Shown here piece by piece: positions 63,762-64,000 of a stretch of DNA of 64,000 nt. This stretch comes from Anolis sagrei (Eukaryota > Chordata > Lepidosauria > Squamata > Anolidae). The stretch's first letter is position 1. Each line of letters begins with the position of its first letter. The notes below the pieces were generated by a model. It made no database searches, was not told the DNA's origin, and saw only the letters and a program-made list of their open reading frames with translations. The translations under genes and the position numbers were made by a program. The stretch is from assembly GCF_037176765.1 (NCBI RefSeq), contig NC_090026.1:132058752-132122751 (forward strand), in the 5' to 3' direction.

Positions 63762-64000
63762 CAGTGTTTCTCAACCTGGGGGTCGTGAGGGGGTGTCAGA
63801 GGGGTCACCAAAGGCCATCAGAAAATAGTATTTTCTGTGTGGGAAGTTTGGTCCAAATCTCTCATTGGTGGGGTTCAGAATGTGCTTTGATTGTAGGTGA
63901 ACTATACATCCCAGCAATTACAACTCTCAAATGTCAAGGTCTATTTCCCCCAAACTCCATTAGTGTTCATATTTGAACATATTGATTATTCGTGCCAAGT
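63762..64000 (-). mobile_element. SPIN-like hAT element, cut by the window end
   Basis: Starts CAGTGTTTCTCAACC and matches, in antisense, the right part of 37818-38550 (ggtgaactatacatcccagc). Confidence 0.75.

Overview
The window is squamate reptile DNA, most likely an iguanian-type lizard. It mixes CR1, L2, RTE-BovB and R4 LINEs, a Sauria SINE, Penelope-like elements, a DIRS retroelement, a mariner and many short hAT copies. I name no species, because no host gene here fixes one.

The host content is a cluster of cathelicidin-family genes. Five are intact with three exons each: A (minus, 14907-20277), B (minus, 23920-29942), C (minus, 32509-39258), D (minus, 42269-48201) and F (plus, 53766-60899). 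A sixth, E, is an orphan, frameshifted first exon (minus, 52102-52265). Each intact gene joins in phase 0 to a 120-126 residue protein: a signal peptide followed by a cathelin (cystatin-fold) domain with all four conserved cysteines. In every gene the stop codon falls 0-4 residues after the last cysteine. None of them therefore encodes the acidic spacer and C-terminal antimicrobial peptide of an ordinary cathelicidin, and I found no fourth exon.

Layout. 1-4925: CR1, L2 and a second LINE that carries a 177-bp tandem amplification. 5239-13675: a pyrimidine-rich array split by a whole-looking 6.35-kb DIRS element. 13815-22420: gene A, with a SINE-derived 94-bp minisatellite, a 1.65-kb polypurine tract, a tandem repeat that copies its own exon 1 splice donor, and a CR1 cluster upstream. 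22420-41040: the B and C duplication units, then a 40-bp satellite. 41040-49660: the D unit, with a nested mariner/LTR/hAT and expanded pyrimidine arrays. 49660-53765: repeats, broken exon E, and the divergent E/F promoter region. 53766-61051: gene F, whose second intron contains an intronless CD99-family-like open frame. 61256-64000: LINE, SINE, Penelope and hAT copies.

B, C and D are tandem copies of one unit (MIR-like SINE, poly(A) signal, exon 3, exon 2, exon 1, upstream block). Comparing them shows empty sites for a mariner and two solo LTRs, so those insertions came after the duplications. An upstream block shared by all the genes lies in opposite orientations relative to A/F and to B/C/D. 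This suggests an ancestral head-to-head pair, still visible as E and F. All exon joins and family calls were made by reading the sequence; no search was run.
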